Below, piece after piece: positions 1 to 5,257 of a DNA stretch of 5,257 nucleotides; the stretch's first letter is position 1; each line of letters begins with the position of its first letter. Both the position numbers and the translations under genes were made by a program. The stretch is from Clostridia bacterium (lineage in GTDB: Bacteria; Bacillota_A; Clostridia; Oscillospirales; Acutalibacteraceae): contig JAFYUD010000063.1 of assembly GCA_017549665.1 (NCBI GenBank), positions 1 to 5,257 on the forward strand, given 5' to 3'. The notes under the pieces were generated by a model. The model made no database searches. It was not told the DNA's origin and worked only from the letters and a program-made list of their open reading frames with translations.

Positions 1-2
1 CT

Positions 3-44
3 GACTTCCCCGGTATGACGGAATTGATGAAGGTAATAAAATAA
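3..44 (+). CDS. C-terminal tail of an upstream gene (5' end outside the window)
   Basis: From base 3 this frame reads 13 codons, DFPGMTELMKVIK, and ends in TAA at 42-44. The other two forward frames meet a stop within the first 18 bases (TGA at 2-4 and at 16-18), so this is the only forward frame that can carry an upstream gene into the window. The residues are ordinary for the end of a soluble protein, but they are too few to identify the family. No terminator with a T-run follows the stop; a dyad-symmetric AT-rich element begins 17 bases later. The call rests on frame openness alone, and non-coding DNA remains possible. Confidence 0.4.
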   Translation, partial: DFPGMTELMKVIK

Positions 45-60
45 GCATTCAACTTTTAAA

Positions 61-165
61 ATTAACAATTTACAATGTACAATTTACAATTATCGGAACA
101 CCTGCGGTGTTGAATTTTAATTGTACATTGTTAATTATACATTGTCCATTTAAATTATTGTTAAT
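61..165. repeat. AT-rich dyad element: inverted heptad arrays around a GC hairpin
   Basis: The left arm has four tandem 7-bp units at 65-92 (acaattt, acaatgt, acaattt, acaatta). The right arm has four units of the complementary type at 120-147 (attgtac, attgtta, attatac, attgtcc). Bases 63-92 pair with 118-147 at about 23 of 30 positions. Between them is a perfect 6-bp stem, AACACC (97-102) and GGTGTT (106-111), with loop TGC. The outermost ATTAACAAT (61-69) recurs as its exact reverse complement at 157-165. No ORF with a start and ribosome site lies inside. It fills most of the gap upstream of the flavodoxin-like gene. The form suggests a small dispersed palindromic or MITE-like intergenic element; whether it recurs in the genome cannot be seen here. 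There is no T-run directly after the hairpin, so it is not a standard terminator. Confidence 0.75.
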
Positions 166-166
166 C

Positions 167-172
167 TGAGGT
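167..172 (+). promoter_or_regulatory. Shine-Dalgarno site for the flavodoxin-like gene
   Basis: TGAGGT lies six bases before the ATG at 179 and just outside the dyad element. It supports that ATG as the start. No convincing promoter was found between the preceding stop and this site. Confidence 0.7.
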
Positions 173-178
173 AAAACA

Positions 179-622
179 ATGAAAACTCTTGTAGTATATT
201 ATTCAAGAAAAGGATATGTTCAGAAACTGGCTATGCAGAAGGTCAGGGACGAAAATGCCGATTTTCTTGAAATCGAAACAATTGAAAACACCGCAGGCTG
301 GTACGGCTTCATGAATTGTGCAAAATTTGCCGCTGCAGGTAAAGAAATGACTCTGTTTCCTTACGAAACGGACATTTCCGCATACGATAAGGTCATTATC
401 TGCGCACCCGTGTGGCTGGGCAAGATCTGTCCGCCTATGGCTGAATTCATGAAAAAGGAAAAGCACAACATCAACTGTGCCGAATACATCTTTGTTCATT
501 TTCTCCCTGCTGATGTAAAGAAAATTGCTGATGATGCGGACAAGACTCTGCGTCTGACAAGGGATAAGGTAACTTCCGTCCGGTGTATAACAGGCAAGAC
601 TATTAAGGAAGAGGAATTCTGA
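179..622 (+). CDS. Flavodoxin-fold protein with degenerate FMN-binding loop
   Basis: This is a 147-residue cytoplasmic protein with no signal peptide or membrane segment, about the size of a short-chain flavodoxin. Seen: the N-terminal strand and loop KTLVVYYSRKGYVQKLA (2-18), which has the flavodoxin shape, and APVWLGKICPPMAEF (76-90), matching the conserved PVWxGxxxPP segment of the flavodoxin-like family. Family members bind FMN and shuttle electrons or reduce quinones. Here the phosphate loop, usually (S/T)xTGxT, reads S9-R-K-G-Y-V14, so both inner threonines are gone. The third loop region (FVHFLPAD, 105-112) lacks the usual glycine-rich contact. FMN binding is therefore uncertain, and the protein may have another role. 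The ATG at 179 has a good ribosome site. The stop is one base before the exonuclease ATG, so the two are probably co-transcribed and translationally coupled. Confidence 0.82.
   Translation: MKTLVVYYSRKGYVQKLAMQKVRDENADFLEIETIENTAGWYGFMNCAKFAAAGKEMTLFPYETDISAYDKVIICAPVWLGKICPPMAEFMKKEKHNINCAEYIFVHFLPADVKKIADDADKTLRLTRDKVTSVRCITGKTIKEEEF
605..614 (+). promoter_or_regulatory. Shine-Dalgarno site inside the flavodoxin-like gene, serving the exonuclease
   Basis: AAGGAAGAGG lies within the last codons of the flavodoxin-like gene, nine bases before the ATG at 624. It decides that start over the in-frame ATG at 690, which has no well-placed site, and it fits translational coupling. Confidence 0.7.
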
Positions 623-623
623 T

Positions 624-1211
624 ATGTTTGATCTTTTTGGCAAACCCGAAAAATTCTTTCCTGCCCAGGAAATAAAGCTGCCTGAATTCATGTCATTTAC
701 TGCGTTTGATATTGAGACAACGGGTCTTCCCAGAAACTCAGAAATTATCGAAATAGGTGCGGTAAAAGTCAGAAACGGTGTTGTTACGGAAATTTTCAAT
801 GAATTTGTAAATCCGTGCAGACCGATTCCTGCTGAAATCTCAGGACTTACAGGCATTACTGATGAAATGGTCGCTGATGCGGATACGATTGACTCAGTAC
901 TCCCCCGTTTCAAGGAATTTGCAGGTGCAGATATTCTCGTCGGTCACAATGCAATCAATTTTGACTGCAAAATCATGGGACACTGGGCCGATAAGCATGA
1001 AGTTTACATAGATAATCCCGTATTTGACACACTTCGTTATCTCAAGTACAGATGTGAGCCTTTCCCCTGCATGACAAGTAAAAATCTGGGGTATCTGTGT
1101 GATTATTTTTCTATCAGACTTGAAAATTACCACAGAGCAGCAGCTGATGCAGAGGCGACTGCAATGCTGTACTATGAATTACAGAAAAAGGGCGTACTGA
1201 AAAATAAATAA
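624..1211 (+). CDS. DEDDh 3'-5' exonuclease, DnaQ/PolC-epsilon type
   Basis: This 195-residue protein is essentially a single RNase-T/DnaQ-type exonuclease domain (about 25-188). All catalytic residues of the two-metal DEDDh site are present: D29 and E31 in FDIETTG (Exo I), D114 in VGHNAINFD (Exo II), and H170 and D175 in HRAAADAEA (Exo III). Family members remove nucleotides from 3' ends of DNA or RNA. The segment EFVNPCRPIPAEISGLTGIT (60-79) is typical of the proofreading domain in PolC and stand-alone DnaQ-like proteins. There is no polymerase, helicase or BRCT part, so this is a stand-alone nuclease; repair, proofreading in trans or RNA trimming are all possible. A short N-terminal extension (about 23 residues) precedes Exo I. 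It starts one base after the flavodoxin-like stop and is followed 32 bases later by the oxidoreductase. Confidence 0.92.
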   Translation: MFDLFGKPEKFFPAQEIKLPEFMSFTAFDIETTGLPRNSEIIEIGAVKVRNGVVTEIFNEFVNPCRPIPAEISGLTGITDEMVADADTIDSVLPRFKEFAGADILVGHNAINFDCKIMGHWADKHEVYIDNPVFDTLRYLKYRCEPFPCMTSKNLGYLCDYFSIRLENYHRAAADAEATAMLYYELQKKGVLKNK

Positions 1212-1229
1212 AAAAAAATATATATGCAG

Positions 1230-1235
1230 AGAGGT
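1230..1235 (+). promoter_or_regulatory. Shine-Dalgarno site for the oxidoreductase
   Basis: AGAGGT lies eight bases before the ATG at 1244, in the 32-base gap after the exonuclease stop. The rest of the gap is an A-run and alternating AT with no terminator hairpin, so read-through from upstream is expected. Confidence 0.65.
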
Positions 1236-1243
1236 GCATAAAA

Positions 1244-2233
1244 ATGGACGGAAAAATCAGATTCGGTATAGTCGGCACAGGCACGATTGCTCACCGTTTT
1301 GCAGAAGCGATGAAAAATGTAACGAATGCCGAGCTTGTCGCTGTTGCATCACGAAGTCAGGAAAATGCCGAAAAATTCGGTGATGAATTCTCCATTCCCA
1401 TCCGTTTCGGAAGCTATGAAGAGATGGCTGCTTCAGATGTCATTGATGCGGCTTATATAGCAGTACCTCATTCGGGTCATATCGGCTGTTCATGTCTTAT
1501 GATGAACAATTCAAAGCATGTTCTTTGTGAAAAGCCTATGGCAGTAAACAACGCAGAAGCAGAAGAAATGATCCGTTGTGCAAAAGAAAATGATGTTCTT
1601 CTGATGGAGGCTATGTGGGCAAGACTTGTACCGGGAACACTGAAAATGCTTGAAATCATCGAAGACGGTATTCTCGGAGATATTCTCGGTGTTGAAGGCA
1701 AATTCTGCTACACAATGGACGAGGATGAAATGGATCACCATGTATTTAAAAATGAAAACGGTGGAGGATCACTTCTTGATGTAGGTGTTTACGGTCTGAA
1801 TTTTGCAAGCTGGTATCTTGGTAATGATGTTGAAGAAATCAATGCGCAGGCAGATATTTACAACGGAGTAGACAGCCATACCTGTGCAATTCTCAGATAT
1901 AAAAACGGTGCAATTGCCGACATCTCAAGTGCAATTCTTCTCCGCAAGCCTAACGAGGGTTATGTATACGGAAGCAAGGGCTATGCGCATCTTCGCAGAT
2001 TCTATGCACCTGAAGAAATAAACATCTCTCTCAACAACGGTGAAAATATAAAAATTCCCGTCCCTTATAAAGGTAACGGATTCGAGGAGCAGATTGAGCA
2101 TTTTTCAGATTGCGTGCTTAAGAATCTTAAGGAAAGTCCCGTTGTGACACATTCTCAGACTGTTTTTATCACAAAACAGATGGATTACATCCGCAGAATT
2201 ACAGGTATTGAATACCCCCAGGATAAAAAGTAA
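1244..2233 (+). CDS. Gfo/Idh/MocA-family NAD(P)-dependent oxidoreductase
   Basis: This 329-residue cytoplasmic protein has the usual family length. The N-terminal Rossmann domain (about 5-125) opens with FGIVGTGTIAHRFA (7-20), the GxGxxA dinucleotide loop. A Ser-Arg pair (S36-R37) after the second strand, rather than an acidic residue, hints at NADP(H) preference (inference). The family signature EKP is at 96-98; K97 is the expected catalytic lysine. The C-terminal alpha/beta domain (about 126-320) carries GGGSLLDVGVYGLNFASWYL (173-192), where Y183 matches the second active-site position of the dihydrodiol/glucose-fructose dehydrogenase branch; MEAMWARLVPG (121-131) also fits that branch. Members oxidise or reduce sugars, inositols or diols. 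The substrate cannot be read from the sequence, and no transporter or sugar-pathway gene lies nearby. It is probably the last gene of the unit with the flavodoxin-like protein and exonuclease, ending at a strong terminator. Confidence 0.93.
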   Translation: MDGKIRFGIVGTGTIAHRFAEAMKNVTNAELVAVASRSQENAEKFGDEFSIPIRFGSYEEMAASDVIDAAYIAVPHSGHIGCSCLMMNNSKHVLCEKPMAVNNAEAEEMIRCAKENDVLLMEAMWARLVPGTLKMLEIIEDGILGDILGVEGKFCYTMDEDEMDHHVFKNENGGGSLLDVGVYGLNFASWYLGNDVEEINAQADIYNGVDSHTCAILRYKNGAIADISSAILLRKPNEGYVYGSKGYAHLRRFYAPEEINISLNNGENIKIPVPYKGNGFEEQIEHFSDCVLKNLKESPVVTHSQTVFITKQMDYIRRITGIEYPQDKK

Positions 2234-2249
2234 AATTTTATACATCAGT

Positions 2250-2281
2250 ACTGCTCTCATGTGAGGGCAGTTTTTTGTTTT
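2250..2281 (+). terminator. Intrinsic terminator after the oxidoreductase gene
   Basis: ACTGCTCTCA (2250-2259) pairs with TGAGGGCAGT (2262-2271), with one T-G wobble; the innermost A-T pair must open to give the loop ATGT. The stem is followed by TTTTTTGTTTTT (2271-2282, sharing the first T). It sits 16 bases after the stop codon and separates the two transcription units. Confidence 0.92.
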
Positions 2282-2328
2282 TCACATCTTATACACACAT
2301 TATTTATACAAATTTCTTATTCTTTCAT

Positions 2329-2357
2329 TTGACAAATCACCGCAGTTATAGTATCAT
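2329..2357 (+). promoter_or_regulatory. Sigma-A-type promoter for the second unit
   Basis: A perfect -35 box TTGACA (2329-2334) is followed after 17 bases by TATCAT (2352-2357), five of six matches to TATAAT. Transcription would start near 2364, leaving a leader of about 38 bases. The DNA just upstream (2284-2328) is AT-rich and could act as an UP element. The -10 overlaps a small dyad, ATCAT-T-ATGAT (2353-2363). Confidence 0.78.
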
Positions 2358-2387
2358 TATGATGTATGTTTATATATAGATTATTAT

Positions 2388-2394
2388 AAAGGGG
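2388..2394 (+). promoter_or_regulatory. Shine-Dalgarno site deciding between GTG 2399 and ATG 2402
   Basis: AAAGGGG lies four bases before GTG 2399 and seven bases before ATG 2402. The seven-base spacing is closer to optimal, so ATG 2402 is the likelier start. The choice changes the protein by one residue. Confidence 0.65.
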
Positions 2395-2401
2395 CATTGT
2401 G

Positions 2402-3286
2402 ATGCATTATATAATAATGGATCTCGAGTGGAACAACTCCTACAACAAAAAATTAAAGGGATTTTTCAATGAAATTCTGGAAATCGGTGCAGTTATGGCT
2501 GACGAGGACCTTGAAGTCATTGATACTTTTTCCGTGCTTATAAAGTCTCAGCTTTCCACAAAGCTCAGCGGAAGAGTGCGCAACCTGACCCATATTTCAA
2601 ACGAGGATATGTACGGCGGCGTAAGCTTCAACAAGGCCATTTCCGACTTTTCAAAGTGGATCGGTGACAAGGACTGCGTTTTCCTTACATGGGGCAACTG
2701 CGACATCCGTGTAATGCTTGACAATCTCAGATTTTTCTGTGATATTGACACAATCCCCTTTGTACCGCATTACTCTGACCTTCAGCAGTATTGTCAGCAG
2801 AAGCTCGGTCTTTCAAATGCACAGCAGATAGGTCTTTCCGCTGCGGCTCAGCTTTTTGATATCGATGTCAGTGAATATTCAACCCACAGAGCGCTTGATG
2901 ACTCACTTCTGAGTCTGAGATGCCTTAAAAAGTCATACGACAGAGATGCTCTTATGCAGAGAGTTGTTGACTGTGATGACGAATTCTACAGACGTCTGCT
3001 TTTCAAGGCTAAATACATCACAAATATCCGTGATGAGCGCATTGACAGAAGCAAAATGGTCTGCTACTGTGACGACTGCAAAAAGAGAATGAGCAAGGTT
3101 TCTGACTGGAAAACCGTAAATCAGGCATTCCGTGCATTATTCTTCTGTAAAAACTGTAACAGCCATGTTATGTTTTCAATCAGATTCAAGGCATGCTTCG
3201 ATCATATTGATATAAAGACAAAAAAATGCAAGGTAACAAGTGAAGAGAAACCCGATGACAAGGGAGAGAAAAAAGAAACACCATGA
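2402..3286 (+). CDS. DEDDh exonuclease, ERI-1/KapD-like, with C-terminal zinc-ribbon-like module
   Basis: The protein has 294 residues from ATG 2402, or 295 from GTG 2399 (numbering below is from the GTG). The exonuclease domain (about 3-180) has D8 and E10 in IMDLEWN (Exo I), D102 in TWGNCDIRVM (Exo II), and H163 and D168 in HRALDDSLLS (Exo III), a complete DEDDh set. DLEWN and the WGxxD form of Exo II resemble the ERI-1/KapD branch (RNA-trimming 3' exonucleases and the Bacillus sporulation-pathway inhibitor KapD), not DnaQ. It is longer than KapD-type proteins: residues 220-270 add CYCDDC (222-227) and CKNC (250-253), two CxxC knuckles likely to bind one zinc and perhaps nucleic acid. The last 20 residues are charged and probably disordered. 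It is the first gene after a strong promoter, and its stop overlaps the next start as ATGA. The target is unknown; RNA is favoured by the subfamily. Confidence 0.92.
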   Translation: MHYIIMDLEWNNSYNKKLKGFFNEILEIGAVMADEDLEVIDTFSVLIKSQLSTKLSGRVRNLTHISNEDMYGGVSFNKAISDFSKWIGDKDCVFLTWGNCDIRVMLDNLRFFCDIDTIPFVPHYSDLQQYCQQKLGLSNAQQIGLSAAAQLFDIDVSEYSTHRALDDSLLSLRCLKKSYDRDALMQRVVDCDDEFYRRLLFKAKYITNIRDERIDRSKMVCYCDDCKKRMSKVSDWKTVNQAFRALFFCKNCNSHVMFSIRFKACFDHIDIKTKKCKVTSEEKPDDKGEKKETP

Positions 3287-5257
3287 AGAAAAAGATACTC
3301 ATTGCCGTTACAATAATGCTCCTGCTTCTGACAGGAGCTTTTATTGGTTGGCTGATTTATGATTCTTTTCAGGAAGAAAAGGAAATTGAATATGCCGATA
3401 TCGATTCAATGATCAAAGAGAATGAATCAACAGCATTCAGCTTCCCCGAAAACGAAGATATACGACCGATGAATATAAAGGGTTATATTATAGACCCTGA
3501 AAAAGACCTGACCGACAGAATTGATCAGGTTTTTGAAAAGGTTGATACAATTCAGCCTAATACCGTGCTGATAAAATACAGCAACAACAGACTTGATGAG
3601 CTGATTGAAGCTGCAAAGGCAGAAGGTCTTGATGTTATTCTGCTTCTGCCGTCAGGTATGCTCAACGAAAAGGATATTACATCTGTCTGCGGAAATTACG
3701 ATATAAGCATGGTCTGTGTTGCAACAGATGATATCGGCACAGCTGAAAATTTAAGTAAAACTCTGAGTGAAGCTGATATTGTTTTAGGTCTGTACACAAC
3801 TGAAAATCTCGATGATGCAAAGAAAACTGCTGTTAAGAATTCAGGCATCGGTTTCTGGTTTGTGCAGATTGATTCAACTGCAGCAGGCAATGCAGAAAAT
3901 ATAATCAAATCATGGTCAGCAGTTGCATTTGAAACTGACTCAAAAATCTACGGTGTACTCAGAAATGACAAGGTCACAAGAGATAATCCGAAAGAAATAC
4001 CGACATTGTTAAGACTTACTTACAATTACGGCGGTTTTTCAGGCTGTATTATTTATGACCGTGAAAAATTGAGCACCGATGACAACAAGACTGCAACAAA
4101 TCTTTATTCTTATTACGAATATTTCAACGACATTGATTACACTGCACTGACACTTACAGATGTAAGCTTCAGTAACGACAAAAAGAGTCTGACATTCAAA
4201 GGCACATCAGACAAGGAATTCCCCGTTTTTGCATGGTCTTCAGCAGGTGGCTGGATATCTCCTGTGAATTCATCTGATGATAAAGGAAACTTCACCGTTT
4301 CCATCCCTCTTACTGACGGTGAAAACAAAGTTATAATAAGACACAAAAATGCACTCTGCACTTATGATATTAACGTTGCTGTTGACGTGATGACATCATG
4401 CAGCACTGTTTGTGACGGTGAAAAGGCCGTAATGACGGCAACTGCACTGAAGGATGCAGTTGTTTATGCTTCAGTTGCAAACACATATCCCGTACAGCTG
4501 ACAAAAACAAGTGAAGACGGTGCATATGCAACATTCACCGCAGAATATACCTTAAGCAAGGAAATGTCACTTCTTACACCGTCTCAGGTCTCATTTGCTG
4601 CAACCTGCAACGGACTTAATGATATTGTCATGTGTAATCAGGAAAAGACTGTCTCCCCCTATGAGGACAACGGTCTGGGCAGAGCAGATATCTGTTTCGT
4701 AACAAAGGATTACGCCGAAACAACCTCAACTGCGGCTGAGGATGATTCATCCGATCCCACCTGCACACCTCAGATGTCAGGCACATTCAGTCCTGTAACA
4801 TCATACACAATGCAGGACAATCACATAATCTGCATAACCGACACGGGCATGAAGATTCATGCAGACGACACAAGGCTTATTCTCAACGGTTATATGATGC
4901 CTCTCAATTCAATTAATCTTGACAGCATATCAACCGAAAACGGCACTACGCTGACCTTTACTCCCACTTATCCGGGATTTATAAAGCTGATTGCTGCTCC
5001 TCAGGATTATCACAAGGGGTATCTTGAGCGTATTTATAATGTCGGTGAATTTACTGCAGAATACATTGATGTATTGTTTATGGATACAGCTGCATGCAGC
5101 TATACATCCGAGCCTGATTTTTCTTCAAGCAGAATTTTCTCATCTGCTCAGTGGTACACAAACGAAGAAACAAACACAATCACTCTCAGACTCAATCTCA
5201 GAGAAAAAGGCTCATTCAACGGCTATTCTTACAGAATAGAAGACGGAAAAATCATCA
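3283..5257 (+). CDS. Membrane-anchored multidomain extracytoplasmic protein, probably cell-wall related (3' end outside the window)
   Basis: The frame stays open from ATG 3283 to the window end: 658 codons plus one base. Seen: KKK (2-4) then a hydrophobic segment (5-26), a signal anchor or uncleaved signal with no lipobox cysteine. Residues 65-283 alternate strands and helices eight times (strands near 67-71, 94-100, 117-123, 141-147, 165-172, 189-197, 221-226, 252-259), which suggests a TIM-like barrel; no DxDxE or other clear catalytic motif stands out. Residues 290-366 look Ig-like (LTFKGTSDKEFPVF, then FTVSIPLTDGENKVIIRH). Residues 376-450 form another beta-rich module. A T/S/D/E-rich linker (480-492) leads to a beta-rich region (500-658). 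By general resemblance, this ordering recalls Clostridial N-acetylmuramoyl-L-alanine amidases whose catalytic domain is C-terminal, beyond this window; this is a guess. The start is set by the ATGA overlap with the exonuclease stop and by the signal segment; the nearest purine-rich site (3262-3266) is rather far, so coupled reinitiation is likely. Confidence 0.9.
   Translation, partial: MKKKILIAVTIMLLLLTGAFIGWLIYDSFQEEKEIEYADIDSMIKENESTAFSFPENEDIRPMNIKGYIIDPEKDLTDRIDQVFEKVDTIQPNTVLIKYSNNRLDELIEAAKAEGLDVILLLPSGMLNEKDITSVCGNYDISMVCVATDDIGTAENLSKTLSEADIVLGLYTTENLDDAKKTAVKNSGIGFWFVQIDSTAAGNAENIIKSWSAVAFETDSKIYGVLRNDKVTRDNPKEIPTLLRLTYNYGGFSGCIIYDREKLSTDDNKTATNLYSYYEYFNDIDYTALTLTDVSFSNDKKSLTFKGTSDKEFPVFAWSSAGGWISPVNSSDDKGNFTVSIPLTDGENKVIIRHKNALCTYDINVAVDVMTSCSTVCDGEKAVMTATALKDAVVYASVANTYPVQLTKTSEDGAYATFTAEYTLSKEMSLLTPSQVSFAATCNGLNDIVMCNQEKTVSPYEDNGLGRADICFVTKDYAETTSTAAEDDSSDPTCTPQMSGTFSPVTSYTMQDNHIICITDTGMKIHADDTRLILNGYMMPLNSINLDSISTENGTTLTFTPTYPGFIKLIAAPQDYHKGYLERIYNVGEFTAEYIDVLFMDTAACSYTSEPDFSSSRIFSSAQWYTNEETNTITLRLNLREKGSFNGYSYRIEDGKII

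Noticed and set aside
97..117. Hairpin AACACC-TGC-GGTGTT as an intrinsic terminator of the upstream gene
   Set aside because: The stem is only 6 bp, and the following bases (GAATTTTA) are not a proper T-run; it is better described as the centre of the dyad element.
129..157. TTGTTA-N17-TAAATT as a promoter for the flavodoxin-like gene
   Set aside because: Each box matches only four of six consensus bases, and such matches are expected by chance in this AT-rich repeat.
61..165. CRISPR-like repeat array
   Set aside because: The units are 7 bp with no spacers and are arranged as an inverted pair, which does not fit a CRISPR array.
5..166. Open frame on the + strand running through the dyad element
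   Set aside because: It has no ATG, GTG or TTG with a ribosome site and its content is the repeat itself; openness comes from AT-rich heptads that avoid stops in one frame.
203..913. Long open frame on the minus strand (236 codons) across the flavodoxin-like and exonuclease genes
   Set aside because: It runs antisense through two genes with clear family motifs, crosses their boundary, and has no recognisable domain; it is a shadow of the + strand coding sequence.
4991..5239. 82-codon forward open frame near the window end
   Set aside because: It overlaps the long surface-protein frame in another phase, lacks a ribosome site and shows no family features.

Overview
The window looks like chromosomal DNA from a low-to-moderate-GC Gram-positive bacterium. 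A Clostridia, Ruminococcus-like (Oscillospiraceae) source is my best guess. The basis is purine-rich Shine-Dalgarno sites, a clean TTGACA-N17-TATCAT promoter, an intrinsic terminator, tight gene packing and the protein families present. The taxonomic call is inference.

Layout, all genes on the + strand. Bases 3-44 hold the last 13 codons of an upstream gene. Bases 61-165 are an AT-rich dyad element: two inverted arrays of 7-bp units around a small GC-rich hairpin. A probable three-gene transcription unit follows. It holds a flavodoxin-fold protein (179-622) with a degenerate FMN-phosphate loop, a DnaQ/PolC-type DEDDh 3'-5' exonuclease (624-1211, one base after the previous stop) and a Gfo/Idh/MocA-family NAD(P)-dependent oxidoreductase (1244-2233). 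It ends at a strong intrinsic terminator (2250-2281).

A second transcription unit starts at a near-consensus promoter (2329-2357). Its first gene is a different DEDDh exonuclease, of ERI-1/KapD type, with a C-terminal four-cysteine zinc-ribbon-like module (2402 or 2399 to 3286). By an ATGA stop/start overlap it leads into a large membrane-anchored extracytoplasmic protein (3283 to beyond 5257). The 658 residues visible show a signal anchor, a probable eight-fold beta/alpha barrel, an Ig-like domain and further beta-rich modules. The end of the gene is outside the window; a cell-wall role, possibly an N-acetylmuramoyl-L-alanine amidase, is a guess.

The genes do not form a recognisable single pathway. 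The most unusual points are the pairing of two unrelated-subfamily DEDDh nucleases with unexpected partners (a flavodoxin-like protein and a cell-surface protein), the degenerate flavodoxin site and the heptad-repeat dyad element. I see no CRISPR array, tRNA, rRNA, insertion sequence or obvious defence system.
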